Of a DNA stretch of 64,000 nt, positions 1 to 8,310 are shown one piece after another; within the stretch, counting starts at the first letter, position 1; every line of letters starts with the position of its first letter. This DNA comes from Flavobacterium daemonense (lineage in GTDB: Bacteria; Bacteroidota; Bacteroidia; Flavobacteriales; Flavobacteriaceae). Location: the NCBI RefSeq assembly GCF_007341385.1, contig NZ_VJYD01000004.1:310001-374000 (forward strand), read 5' to 3'. The notes beneath the pieces are model-generated. The model made no database searches. It saw only the letters and a program-made list of their open reading frames with translations, and was not told the DNA's origin. Position numbers and translations under genes: made by a program.

Positions 1-2432
1 TCGCCCATTAAACGCAAAGCAAATTCGGGTGAGAAAATACAAGTATTTTGTGCCTGATCTTCTTTTAAAATATCGGCTTGAACCGTTCCTCTAACTTGCG
101 ATAATGTTTTGATTTTTATTTCGTTGTAAACATCTAAAGGTAAAACCTCATCTCCGGTAACACCCAAAAGCATTAAACCTAAACCGTTGTTTCCGTCTGG
201 CAAATCGCCTTGGTATTTCGGTCTTTCGATTCCTTTTTCTTTGTATAATTTGTTGATTTTGGCTTCAACTTCTTTTTCTAAATCATTTGCTTTAATGTAA
301 ATCTCACATTGCTGATCGATAGCCGCATTCATAAAGAAGCCTAAAAGCATCGGCGCAGGCCCGTTGATTGTCATACTTACCGAAGTCAATGCATGAACCA
401 AATCGAAACCTGAATATAGTTTTTTGGCATCGTCCAAACAGCAGATTGAAACTCCTGCATTTCCAATTTTTCCGTAAATATCCGGACGTAAATCTGGATC
501 GTTTCCGTATAAAGTTACGCTATCAAAAGCTGTTGAAAGACGTTTTGCAGGCATTCCGGCGCTTACGTAATGAAAACGTTTATTGGTTCTTTCTGGTCCG
601 CCTTCGCCCGCAAACATTCTTGACGGATCTTCGCCTTCTCGTTTAAAAGGATATAATCCAGACGCAAAAGGAAACTCTCCTGGAACATTTTCCTGTAAAT
701 TCCAACGCAAGATATCGCCCCAGCCTTCATATTTAGGTAAAGCAATTTTCGGAATCTGTAAATGTGATAAACTTTCAGAATGCGTTGCAATCTTGATTTC
801 TTTATCACGAACTTTAAATGAGTAAACTGGATTTTTATATTTAGCTACTTTTTCATCCCAATTCAGAATAATTTCCCAATTGTACGGATCTAAGTCCATT
901 TTTACTTTATCGAATTGATTTAGTAAAAGATTTAAAAAGATTCGGTTTTCGTCGTGCTCTTGAATTCCACTTGGTAGAACAGTCGAATCATCAATTCCAG
1001 CTTTATTGATTTGTGGCACTTTTCCAGAAACCGATTCTATCGTTTTGAAAATTCCGTATAATTTCTGCGCTACTTTTTGTTGCGAAATCGCTGTTTCATC
1101 ATAACTTCTATTATTCTCTGCAATTTCAGATAAATAACGTGTTCTGTGTGGCGGAATCACGAAGATTTTTTCGCTCATTTCTTTCGTAATGGTGAAAGTT
1201 GATTTCAAATCTGAAGCCGTTTTTTCAACCACTTTATCCATAATCGCTTTGTAAAGCGTATTCATTCCTGGATCGTTGAACTGTGAAGCGATAGTTCCAA
1301 AAACCGGCATTTCATCAGGATTTTTATCCCAAAGATTATGGTTTCTTTGATATTGTTTTTTTACATCGCGCAAAGCGTCTAAAGCGCCGCGTTTATCAAA
1401 TTTGTTCAATGCCACTAAATCGGCAAAATCAAGCATGTCGATTTTTTCCAATTGTGTTGCAGCTCCAAACTCTGGCGTCATTACATATAAGGATACATCT
1501 GAATGATCCATTATTTCAGTATCGGACTGACCAATTCCTGAAGTTTCCAGAATAATCAAATCGTATTTTGCTGCTTTCAAAACCTGAATCGCTTCGGCTA
1601 CATATTTAGACAAAGCCAAATTCGACTGACGTGTCGCCAGCGAACGCATATATACACGAGGATTATTAATCGCATTCATTCGGATTCTGTCTCCTAAAAG
1701 TGCTCCTCCTGTTTTTCTCTTCGAAGGATCGACAGAAATTAATCCGATTGTCTTCTCAGGAAAATCAATTAAAAAGCGGCGAACCAATTCGTCAACCAAA
1801 GAAGATTTTCCCGCACCGCCCGTTCCAGTAATTCCTAAAACCGGAATTTTTGAACTTGCATTGCTATCGTGGATTTTATCAAAAACAGGTTTTGCAATTT
1901 CCGGGAAATTCTCAGCTGCCGAAATTAAACGCGCAATTGCCGTTGGCACTTTATTTTCGATATGATCGATTTCTCCATTCAATTTATCTCCAATAGGAAA
2001 ATCGGCACGTTGTACCAAATCATTAATCATTCCTTGAAGTCCTAAAGAACGTCCGTCGTCTGGAGAATAAATTCTTGTAATTCCGTATTCATGCAATTCT
2101 GAAATTTCGCTTGGCAGAATTACACCGCCTCCGCCTCCAAAAATCTTAATATGCCCTGCTCCTTTTTCATGAAGCAAATCATACATATATTTAAAGTATT
2201 CATTGTGGCCACCTTGATAAGATGTCATCGCAATCGCATTTGCATCTTCCTGAATTGCGGTATTTACAACTTCTTCAACACTTCGGTCATGACCTAAATG
2301 TATTACTTCAACTCCAGTTGACTGAATTATACGACGCATAATATTGATCGCGGCATCATGTCCGTCAAAAAGCGAAGCTGCAGTGACAATTCTTACTTTA
2401 TTTTTAGGAATATATGGTATTTGTGGTTCCAT
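1..2432 (-). CDS. icmF: Fused acyl-CoA mutase (IcmF-like methylmalonyl/isobutyryl-CoA mutase), C-terminus outside the window
   Basis: About 810 residues are visible, with no stop before the window edge. The order is B12-binding domain, MeaB-type G-protein domain, then mutase domain, which is the IcmF architecture. The B12 domain has the D23-G-H25 cobalt-ligand motif and a Gly-rich FGGGGGV stretch. The GTPase Walker A ([12 protein letters not shown]) has its lysine at residue 209. The mutase part contains the conserved stretch around [16 protein letters not shown]. The enzyme rearranges the carbon skeleton of acyl-CoA thioesters using adenosylcobalamin, and the G-domain protects or loads the cofactor. 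The start ATG at 2432 is the first in frame and leaves the B12 domain complete. The substrate (isobutyryl- or methylmalonyl-CoA) cannot be decided by eye. Family lengths of about 1,100 residues imply roughly 300 residues are missing. Confidence 0.9.
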   Translation of the reverse strand, partial: MEPQIPYIPKNKVRIVTAASLFDGHDAAINIMRRIIQSTGVEVIHLGHDRSVEEVVNTAIQEDANAIAMTSYQGGHNEYFKYMYDLLHEKGAGHIKIFGGGGGVILPSEISELHEYGITRIYSPDDGRSLGLQGMINDLVQRADFPIGDKLNGEIDHIENKVPTAIARLISAAENFPEIAKPVFDKIHDSNASSKIPVLGITGTGGAGKSSLVDELVRRFLIDFPEKTIGLISVDPSKRKTGGALLGDRIRMNAINNPRVYMRSLATRQSNLALSKYVAEAIQVLKAAKYDLIILETSGIGQSDTEIMDHSDVSLYVMTPEFGAATQLEKIDMLDFADLVALNKFDKRGALDALRDVKKQYQRNHNLWDKNPDEMPVFGTIASQFNDPGMNTLYKAIMDKVVEKTASDLKSTFTITKEMSEKIFVIPPHRTRYLSEIAENNRSYDETAISQQKVAQKLYGIFKTIESVSGKVPQINKAGIDDSTVLPSGIQEHDENRIFLNLLLNQFDKVKMDLDPYNWEIILNWDEKVAKYKNPVYSFKVRDKEIKIATHSESLSHLQIPKIALPKYEGWGDILRWNLQENVPGEFPFASGLYPFKREGEDPSRMFAGEGGPERTNKRFHYVSAGMPAKRLSTAFDSVTLYGNDPDLRPDIYGKIGNAGVSICCLDDAKKLYSGFDLVHALTSVSMTINGPAPMLLGFFMNAAIDQQCEIYIKANDLEKEVEAKINKLYKEKGIERPKYQGDLPDGNNGLGLMLLGVTGDEVLPLDVYNEIKIKTLSQVRGTVQADILKEDQAQNTCIFSPEFALRLMG

Positions 2433-2728
2433 TTTATGAATATGATAATTTTAAGCGACCAATGTACAAATTATTTTAATATTTGATTACGAGAATAGCT
2501 TTATGTTAACAAAAAAATGAAAAATGTTTTTTTTCGATTAGAAAGACATTATTTAAAGATACGCCTCTTAAAGTTAAAGAAAGCTTAAAGACATGGCAAT
2601 TTCGCAACATTTAAATAAAATCTAAAAACGTGTTTCGTGCTCTATGATAGTAATTTAGCATTGTAGAAAGCCCCAAATTTTTACCAAAAACTTACGATTG
2701 AAAAGTAACAACGTAAAAATTTAAAAAA

Positions 2729-4285
2729 ATGAAAACACTATATTCATTCACCGTAATTTTAGGTTTGAGTTTTTTTGTATCATCTTATAACAAAATTGAA
2801 AGCACAAATTTTTTATATACAAAAACTCCAAACACTACCGCCGTCAATATTAACCCCAATGATGACGAAAATGAGATTTCAAATGATTTCTTCAAAAGAT
2901 ATTCTGATTTGAAAAAATATAAATCTGATGTAATGTCATTGTATAAAAACAGATCTTTAGGAACGATTTGGTATGATGAAGATCAAGTAAGTGAATTTGC
3001 AACTGCTTTATATGAAAAAGCTAAAAAAACTGATTTGGTAATTCCTTACCAAAAAGAAATTGATCAGCTATTTGATTCATCTGCTTCAACAAATCTTTCA
3101 AAAACAGACGCAGACATGCTTTTGAGCTCACTATATATTATGTATGCTAAAAAAAGCAATGCTGATACTTCAAAAAAATTGTCTTATGATGCGATGCTGA
3201 AAGACTTTATGAATTACAGCACAATTGAAGAATCTAGCGCTGCTCCCGAAGACAGCAAAGTGACTTTTGATCAATATTATAAACTTCAAGGTGTTTTAAA
3301 ACAATACAAAAAAATCGAAAGATCAAACAAATGGAAACCAATTGTTCCTGCCGAAACTCCTTACAAAGATCTACGTCCTGATGCAGTTTCAAACACCATT
3401 GCGCAAGTTAGAACTCGTTTGTATTTATTAGGAGATTTAAAAACAGATTCTAAAAGCGATGTTTATGATCGTGAATTGATGGATGCTGTGATGAAATACA
3501 AAGTCCGTAACGGATTTAAACCGAACTATATTCTTGCAGAAGAACATATTAAAGAAATGAACGTATCACTTGCAGATAAAATAAAAACTTTAGAATTGAA
3601 TATGGAAAGATGTCGTGCAATTTCGGCTCAAATGGTTGGAAATGACGAATATGTTTTAGTAAATGTTCCTTCATATGAATTGGTTTACGTTAAAAATGGA
3701 AAAGTTGTTTTACGATCTAATGTATTCGTTGGTTCACCTTTAACTAAAACTGCCATTTTTAATGGAGAAATTGATAGAATTGTTTTCAGCCCTTATTGGA
3801 CAGTACCACAAAGTATTGTGCAAAACGAGCTGAAATCTAAAATCGCTGCCGATCCAAATTATCTTGCTGATCATAATATGGAAATGGTTAACGGACAAGT
3901 TAGACAAAAACCGGGTCCAGATAACTCTTTAGGTCTAGTGAAATTTATGTTTCCGAATCCAGATGATATTTACATGCACGATACGCCAGCAAAAACATTG
4001 TTCGATTTTGAAAAAAGAACTTTCAGCCATGGTTGCATCAATGTAAAAATGGCAAAAGAACTTGCTGTCGCAATGCTTAAAGATTATCCAGAATGGACGC
4101 CAGACAAAATAGACAAAGCTATGGCTGGAAAAACAGAAAATAGTTTTAAACTGTCTAAAAAAGTGCCTATCTACATTTGCTACTTTACTTCATTGGTGAA
4201 TGAAAATGGCGAAATTGGTTTCTTCCCTGATGTTTATGAAAAAGACAATGAAATAAATAACCAATTATCTGTTACTTCAAATTAA
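2729..4285 (+). CDS. L,D-transpeptidase (YkuD domain, LdtD/YcbB-like)
   Basis: 518-residue exported protein with a hydrophobic N-terminus. The C-terminal half carries the YkuD catalytic signature: His417, then 15 residues later Ser433-His434-Gly435-Cys436-Ile-Asn, with Cys436 the nucleophile. The region before it (about residues 220-300) resembles the peptidoglycan-binding-like region of the YcbB/LdtD group. Family role: forms 3-3 cross-links in peptidoglycan or attaches proteins to it in the periplasm. It is transcribed alone, divergent from the mutase gene, and ends at a strong terminator at 4308. The exact peptidoglycan reaction is not decidable from sequence. Confidence 0.88.
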   Translation: MKTLYSFTVILGLSFFVSSYNKIESTNFLYTKTPNTTAVNINPNDDENEISNDFFKRYSDLKKYKSDVMSLYKNRSLGTIWYDEDQVSEFATALYEKAKKTDLVIPYQKEIDQLFDSSASTNLSKTDADMLLSSLYIMYAKKSNADTSKKLSYDAMLKDFMNYSTIEESSAAPEDSKVTFDQYYKLQGVLKQYKKIERSNKWKPIVPAETPYKDLRPDAVSNTIAQVRTRLYLLGDLKTDSKSDVYDRELMDAVMKYKVRNGFKPNYILAEEHIKEMNVSLADKIKTLELNMERCRAISAQMVGNDEYVLVNVPSYELVYVKNGKVVLRSNVFVGSPLTKTAIFNGEIDRIVFSPYWTVPQSIVQNELKSKIAADPNYLADHNMEMVNGQVRQKPGPDNSLGLVKFMFPNPDDIYMHDTPAKTLFDFEKRTFSHGCINVKMAKELAVAMLKDYPEWTPDKIDKAMAGKTENSFKLSKKVPIYICYFTSLVNENGEIGFFPDVYEKDNEINNQLSVTSN

Positions 4286-4307
4286 TATTTCAATTACTAG
4301 GAATTGT

Positions 4308-4345
4308 AAATCGGGAATTCATCGTTTTGAATTCCCGATTTTTGA
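4308..4345 (+). terminator. Rho-independent terminator after the L,D-transpeptidase gene
   Basis: Perfect 14-bp stem (4308-4321 with 4328-4341), 6-nt loop, followed by a T-rich tail. Confidence 0.85.
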
Positions 4346-4453
4346 TTTAAAAAAGACCTAAAACACTATTTTTTAGTCTTTTATGCTTAAAATTAACTTC
4401 TATATTTTTTGAAATTTGCATCATAATAATACCACTATTTAATTAAAATAATT

Positions 4454-4825
4454 ATGACAGCAAATAACACCGAAGGACTTACAGCATTCGAAATTAATCT
4501 ATTGGTACAACAAGGAGGCAAATTTGTTCAATTTCCTTATACATCTGGATTGATTAAAAAAATCAAAAATTCAAACATTTACTTTGTGCGTCCTGAGGAA
4601 CATATTTTTAAATACGCTTGGAAACATTTCTTTTCCAATTTGAATCTGAGTCTGCAAACTGCATTTCCAAATACTCCAATTTATATGCTGAAATCGCTAT
4701 ATCTTTTAGCGCAAGGTGGAAAAGACTACACTTTTACAATGTTGGAAAAACTGAACAGAACAAATTTTGTCTATAATTCAAATTTATATGACTTATACGA
4801 CCTAAATAGCCTTCAGGAATTATAA
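4454..4825 (+). CDS. Conserved-looking hypothetical protein
   Basis: 123 residues, soluble, no signal peptide or membrane segment, no motif I recognise. Mixed alpha/beta composition, with aromatic-rich stretches such as HIFKYAWKHFFSNL near residue 60. Coding is supported by codon use like the neighbours, a well-placed ATG after an AT-rich gap, and no competing frame. It lies between a terminator and the Coa1-like gene, so it probably has its own promoter. Function unknown. Confidence 0.65.
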   Translation: MTANNTEGLTAFEINLLVQQGGKFVQFPYTSGLIKKIKNSNIYFVRPEEHIFKYAWKHFFSNLNLSLQTAFPNTPIYMLKSLYLLAQGGKDYTFTMLEKLNRTNFVYNSNLYDLYDLNSLQEL

Positions 4826-4865
4826 CCAAAAATTAAATTGAAATTTATTAAGAAATTCCATATTT

Positions 4866-4873
4866 TAGCTTTG
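4866..4873 (+). promoter_or_regulatory. -7 box of a flavobacterial promoter
   Basis: TAGCTTTG matches TAnnTTTG exactly, 30 bp before the Coa1-like ATG. No good -33 TTG lies at the usual distance. Confidence 0.4.
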
Positions 4874-4903
4874 ATATTCAACCAATTAAAGCAAATATAA
4901 ATT

Positions 4904-5329
4904 ATGGAAGATTCAAACGAATTAATTCAAGACAAAAGAAGCTGGTGGAACCGCAACTGGAAATGGTTTGTTCCAACGGGCTGTGTGAGTCTTATTGTAT
5001 TATTTGCTTTATTTATATTTGGAGTTTTTTTTGAAGTAACTTCGATCATTAAAGATTCTGACGCTTATATCGAATCGATGGAACTTGTTCAACACAATAA
5101 AATTCTTGTTGAAAAACTTGGTTCGCCAATAGAAACTGACGGAATGGTTTCTGGAACGGTCAGCACAACAAACGATGTTAGAAAATGTGATGTTCAAGTA
5201 CCGCTAAAAGGTCCAAAAGGCAAAGCAACGCTGTTTGTTGTTGGCGAAAAAAGAGGAAAATGGAAATACAGCGAAATGTCTGTGTATATTAAAAAAACAG
5301 ATGAGAAAATTGATCTTCTGAAAAAGTAA
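4904..5329 (+). CDS. Coa1-family membrane-anchored protein (cytochrome oxidase assembly factor Coa1-like)
   Basis: 141 residues. A basic, Trp-rich N-terminus (KRSWWNRNWKWFVPTG) is followed by one membrane segment at about residues 27-48. The outer domain has the Coa1-type pattern: an ELVQHNKILVEKLGSPIE helix, then a beta-rich part with GPKGKATLFVVGEKRGKWKY. In mitochondria Coa1 helps assemble cytochrome oxidase. Bacterial relatives share the fold, but their role is mostly inferred, and no oxidase genes are nearby. Monocistronic by layout. Confidence 0.7.
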   Translation: MEDSNELIQDKRSWWNRNWKWFVPTGCVSLIVLFALFIFGVFFEVTSIIKDSDAYIESMELVQHNKILVEKLGSPIETDGMVSGTVSTTNDVRKCDVQVPLKGPKGKATLFVVGEKRGKWKYSEMSVYIKKTDEKIDLLKK

Positions 5330-5419
5330 TTTATGCAGAAATATTTTTTGCTCAAATATTCAAAACTGTAAAGTTTTTTCTAGTTTTCGGCGTACATAAT
5401 TTATTCTACACGTTTCTAA

Positions 5420-5460
5420 AATTTAAAATCTTAGAATCTCAGCACCTAAGAATCTTAAAA
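5420..5460. repeat. CTTAGAA-type degenerate intergenic repeat
   Basis: Run of CTTAGAATCTCAG / CCTAAGAATCTTA words. Related runs lie near 7255, 17200-17347, 18800, 19018-19165, 32128 and 36727. Confidence 0.55.
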
Positions 5461-5501
5461 AAGTTATTTATGAAACAAAATCTTTCTGCTCCCCAAATAA
5501 A

Positions 5502-5536
5502 TTTGTGGCGTTGTTTTTGAATAAGTAGTATTTTTG
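5502..5536 (+). promoter_or_regulatory. Putative flavobacterial promoter of the DUF4197 gene
   Basis: TTTG at 5502-5505 and TATTTTTG (exact TAnnTTTG) at 5529-5536, with a 23-nt spacer at the long end of the usual range. The -7 box overlaps a possible upstream TTG start, which argues for the ATG at 5558 instead. Confidence 0.5.
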
Positions 5537-5557
5537 AAACTTAAACAAAAACCCCAA

Positions 5558-6274
5558 ATGAAAAAGATTTTATTATTCGCCGTTACATTTTCACTCGTTT
5601 CATGTGCAGAAATGCAGCAGACTTTAAATCAGTTGCCACAAATATCATCACAAATTCCTGTTGGAGGTATTGATATTTCGGCTGGATTAAAAGAAGCCTT
5701 AAATAAAGGAATTACACAACAGGTAAGCAAGTTGACTGCGGTTGATGGATTTTATAAAAATGAAGCGGTAAAAATTTTATTGCCTGAAGAATTGCAAAAA
5801 GTAGATGCAACTTTAAGAAAAGTTGGTTTAGGCTCGTTGGCCGATGACGGAATCAAAATGCTGAATCGTGCTGCAGAAGATGCTGTGAAAGAAGCGACTC
5901 CAATATTTGTTTCGGCTGTAAAAAATATGTCGTTTACAGATGCTAAAAATATTTTGCTAGGAAATGACAGCGCTGCAACAACCTACTTGCAAGGAAGCAC
6001 GACAACGGCTTTGTATGGAAAATTTAATCCGGTGATAAAAAATTCATTTGCAAAAGTGGGTGCCGATGTAGTTTGGACAAAGATTATAACGAAATACAAT
6101 ACAATTCCGCTAGTTAAAAAAGTAAATCCAGATTTGACTGATTATACAACGAATCAAGCTTTGTCTGGTGTTTTTAAAATGATTGCTGTTGAAGAAAAAG
6201 AAATCCGAAATAATATCAGTGCAAGAACAACGCCTTTGCTAAAAAGTGTTTTTGCCATGCAAGACGGAAAATAG
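5558..6274 (+). CDS. DUF4197 lipoprotein
   Basis: 238 residues from the ATG at 5558. A longer reading from TTG at 5534 is rejected because it would overlap the promoter box and spoil the signal peptide. The N-terminus is a lipoprotein signal (MKKILLFAVTFSLVSC, lipobox Cys16). The rest is helical, with DUF4197-like segments such as GGIDISAGLKEALNKGI and GSTTTALYGKFNPVI. The family is found in Bacteroidota and Proteobacteria envelopes and has no established function. It is followed by a palindromic repeat and purU on the same strand. Confidence 0.8.
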   Translation: MKKILLFAVTFSLVSCAEMQQTLNQLPQISSQIPVGGIDISAGLKEALNKGITQQVSKLTAVDGFYKNEAVKILLPEELQKVDATLRKVGLGSLADDGIKMLNRAAEDAVKEATPIFVSAVKNMSFTDAKNILLGNDSAATTYLQGSTTTALYGKFNPVIKNSFAKVGADVVWTKIITKYNTIPLVKKVNPDLTDYTTNQALSGVFKMIAVEEKEIRNNISARTTPLLKSVFAMQDGK

Positions 6275-6283
6275 TTTTTTTTA

Positions 6284-6395
6284 ACTGTTTAATCGGTTAA
6301 TCGTTTGATTGTTTAACCGTCAATTCGATTATAAGATTAAAAAATTCTAAGATCAAACGATTAAACAAATCAACGATTAACCGATTAACCAAAAA
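6284..6395. repeat. GTTTAATCG palindromic repeat, copy 1
   Basis: Two imperfect inverted arms built from GTTTAATCGGTTAATCG and its complement flank about 40 bp and end 3 bp before the purU ATG. Related copies lie at 45727, 56523 and 56999. Confidence 0.75.
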
Positions 6396-6397
6396 AG

Positions 6398-7252
6398 ATG
6401 CAAAAAATTACCATTCTTATTCACTGTAAAGACCAAAAGGGAATTATTGCGGCAGTGACTACTTTTATTGCTAAAGTCGAAGGAAATATTACGTATATCG
6501 ATCAACATGTTGATGTTGAGCAAAATGTTTTTTTTATGCGATTGGAATGTGAATTGACCAATCACAAAATTACAATCGATAGCTTTAAAGAAGATTTCGA
6601 CAAAACCCTTGCATCCGACTTTAATATGTCATGGGATTTATACAATCAAGAGCAAAAACCAAAAATGGCCTTGTTTGTTTCTAAGTATGATCATTGCCTT
6701 TTTGACATTTTAGGTCGTTACAGCGCCGGCGAATTAAACGTTGAAATTCCTGTTATTATAAGCAATCACAACGATTTGAGATCTGTTGCGGAACGATTCA
6801 ATATTCCGTATCACTGTGTGCCTTTTACAAAAGATAATAAAGAAGAAGGCGAAGCCAAACAAATTGAGCTTTTACAAAGATATGAGATCAATTTTATCGT
6901 TTTGGCGCGCTATATGCAGATTGTGACTCCAAAATTGATTTCGCTTTACGAGAATAAAATCATCAACATTCACCATTCGTTTTTGCCTGCTTTTCCGGGT
7001 GCAAAACCCTATCATTCGGCTTTTAAGCGCGGTGTAAAAATTATTGGAGCAACAAGCCATTATGTTACCGAAGAATTAGACGAAGGTCCAATCATCGAAC
7101 AGGATATTGCGAGAGTTTCGCATATTCACTCGGTTGAAGATTTTATTATGAAAGGACGCGACTTAGAAAGAATTGTTTTGGCACGAGCTATAAAACTACA
7201 CGCTGAACGTAAAACAATGGTTTACAGTAATAAGACGGTGGTTTTTTCCTAA
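6398..7252 (+). CDS. purU: Formyltetrahydrofolate deformylase
   Basis: 284 residues, the usual length. An N-terminal ACT domain (about 1-80, begins with HCKDQKGIIAAVTTFI) is followed by a formyltransferase-fold hydrolase domain. The catalytic triad is visible as Asn190, His192 (in NIHHSFLPAF) and Asp228 (in EELDEGPI). It hydrolyses 10-formyl-THF to formate and THF, which balances one-carbon pools and can feed formate to purine synthesis. The start follows directly on a palindromic repeat, so the leader RNA may be structured. A moderate terminator follows at 7292. Confidence 0.93.
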   Translation: MQKITILIHCKDQKGIIAAVTTFIAKVEGNITYIDQHVDVEQNVFFMRLECELTNHKITIDSFKEDFDKTLASDFNMSWDLYNQEQKPKMALFVSKYDHCLFDILGRYSAGELNVEIPVIISNHNDLRSVAERFNIPYHCVPFTKDNKEEGEAKQIELLQRYEINFIVLARYMQIVTPKLISLYENKIINIHHSFLPAFPGAKPYHSAFKRGVKIIGATSHYVTEELDEGPIIEQDIARVSHIHSVEDFIMKGRDLERIVLARAIKLHAERKTMVYSNKTVVFS

Positions 7253-7291
7253 TCTTAAAAAAGGTTCTAAGATGCAAAGGAGCAAAGGTTC

Positions 7292-7332
7292 AAAGGTTTT
7301 TGAAAACGAATAAACCGGAAACCTTTTTTTTT
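7292..7332 (+). terminator. Probable terminator of purU
   Basis: AAAGGTTT (7292-7299) pairs with AAACCTTT (7319-7326) and is followed by a T run. Confidence 0.5.
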
Positions 7333-7532
7333 GCAACTCCTTGTCTGAAAACGGCGATTTTTACAGTAGATGTTAATTTTCCATCCAAACATATCTTACT
7401 GACTTTTAAACATTTAACAAGTAATACAAACTAATCATTAACACATTGATAATCATTACTGATTGTTATTATATTTTAGTAATAAAAAATTATTTAATGT
7501 TGCAGAAACCTCAGAAATAGGTTTTTATAAAT
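7333..7532. other. AT-rich intergenic stretch without a recognised gene
   Basis: I see no open frame of note. A weak hairpin (AAACCT/AGGTTT near 7507-7527) lies just before the duplicated unit. Confidence 0.5.
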
Positions 7533-7587
7533 CTTAACTTATGGTCAACAAAGTAATAACAAAACCTTAACAGCAAAAGATTGATAT

Positions 7588-7647
7588 ATGTCGGACATTT
7601 GTAAAGTAATAAACTGGTTATTTATTATTTTGGTTTTGGTTAGTTAA
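7588..7647 (+). CDS. 19-residue hydrophobic micro-protein, copy 1
   Basis: ATG to TAA encodes MSDICKVINWLFIILVLVS. A short polar head is followed by a single hydrophobic helix long enough for a small membrane peptide. Support: the second unit 367 bp downstream keeps the frame, start and stop. Of the three codon changes one is silent (GAC/GAT), one is conservative (Ile/Leu) and one is Lys/Asn. A terminator stem begins 3 bp after the stop. Size and hydrophobicity resemble Ibs-type type I toxins, but this is only a resemblance. The alternative is a non-coding RNA whose sequence happens to be open. Confidence 0.5.
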   Translation: MSDICKVINWLFIILVLVS

Positions 7648-7650
7648 ATG

Positions 7651-7686
7651 ATGCCGGCGTCTTCGAGATGCCGGCATTCTTTTTTT
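7651..7686 (+). terminator. Terminator of micro-ORF unit 1
   Basis: 11-bp stem (7651-7661 with 7667-7677, one G-U), 5-nt loop TTCGA, then a T run. Confidence 0.85.
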
Positions 7687-7748
7687 ATAAAAATTTTGTT
7701 TCAGGTTTCAGGTTTTCTTAGTTTCAAGTTACTTTACTTTGAATACAA

Positions 7749-7881
7749 TTTAACCGCAAAGACCGCAAGGTTTTTTTATGAACTCTTATATAAAGCGCAA
7801 AGTTCGCAAAGCTTTATGTAAAAAACTTTCCTCCCGATAGCTATCGGGATTGCGTAATTCTTAGCGTTCGTTGCGGTTAAA
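7749..7881. repeat. ACCGCAAAG palindrome between the two units
   Basis: TTTAACCGCAAAGACCGC at the left mirrors GCGTTCGTTGCGGTTAAA at the right, imperfectly. Inside lies a CCCGATAGCTATCGGG hairpin. Same family as 8082-8290 and 9137-9330. Confidence 0.7.
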
Positions 7882-7954
7882 AAATACAATCTTTTGAACA
7901 TTAACTTATATCCAACAAAGTAATAACAAGATCTTAACAGCAGTACATTGATAT

Positions 7955-8014
7955 ATGTCGGATCTTTGTAATGTAATAAACTGGTTATTTATTATTTTGG
8001 TTTTGGTTAGTTAA
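7955..8014 (+). CDS. 19-residue hydrophobic micro-protein, copy 2
   Basis: Encodes MSDLCNVINWLFIILVLVS, 17 of 19 residues identical to copy 1. The last 13 codons (VINWLFIILVLVS) are identical at DNA level. The terminator stem starts 3 bp after the stop, as in copy 1. Single predicted membrane helix, no recognisable Shine-Dalgarno, which is normal for this phylum. I found no further copy in the window. Confidence 0.5.
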   Translation: MSDLCNVINWLFIILVLVS

Positions 8015-8017
8015 ACA

Positions 8018-8051
8018 ATGCCGACGTCTTTGAGATGTCGGCATTTTTTTT
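8018..8051 (+). terminator. Terminator of micro-ORF unit 2
   Basis: 11-bp stem (8018-8028 with 8034-8044) with an A-T pair where unit 1 has G-C, loop TTTGA, then eight T. Confidence 0.85.
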
Positions 8052-8081
8052 GTTTCAAGTTGATTTATTTGTTTCAGGTTT

Positions 8082-8290
8082 CTCCCGAGGCTTCGGGATC
8101 AGGTTGCTTTACTTTGAACATAATTTAACCGCAAAGAACGCAAAAGTATTTTTATTTAGGAGGCTATGTATTAAACGCAAAGGTCGCAAAGCTTTGTCTA
8201 AAAAACTTTGCGTACTTTGCGTAATTCTTAGCGTCCTTTGCGGTTAAATTATGTTCAAAGTAAAGCAACCTGATCCCGAAGCCTCGGGAG
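8082..8290. repeat. Long palindrome with 55-bp perfect arms
   Basis: 8082-8136 and 8236-8290 are exact reverse complements, 99 bp apart, and the pairing continues imperfectly inward through CGCAAAG words. The arms include CTCCCGAGGCTTCGGGA, itself a hairpin. An open frame crossing this palindrome (8035-8247) is not considered a gene. Confidence 0.9.
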
Positions 8291-8310
8291 AAACTTGAAA
8301 CAAAAGAATA

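Larger units (their letters stand above)
7533..8051 (+). repeat. Tandem pair of about 153-bp units (7533-7686 and 7900-8051)
   Basis: The two units align along their full length. Conserved blocks are an upstream CAACAAAGTAATAACAA, CTTAACAGCA, ATTGATATATGTCGGA, a 19-codon open frame that is nearly identical, and a terminator hairpin. The hairpins differ by a paired change (G-C in copy 1 becomes A-T in copy 2), so the fold is conserved. The 213-bp gap between them holds a different palindrome. See the two micro-ORF entries. Confidence 0.85.

Noticed and set aside
7588-8051. Reading the duplicated units purely as a small RNA without a peptide
   Set aside because: Not excluded, but frame, start and stop are kept with mild codon changes, so the peptide reading is listed first.
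8035-8247. 70-residue frame on the plus strand
   Set aside because: Runs from a terminator through a 55-bp palindrome; composition follows the repeats.
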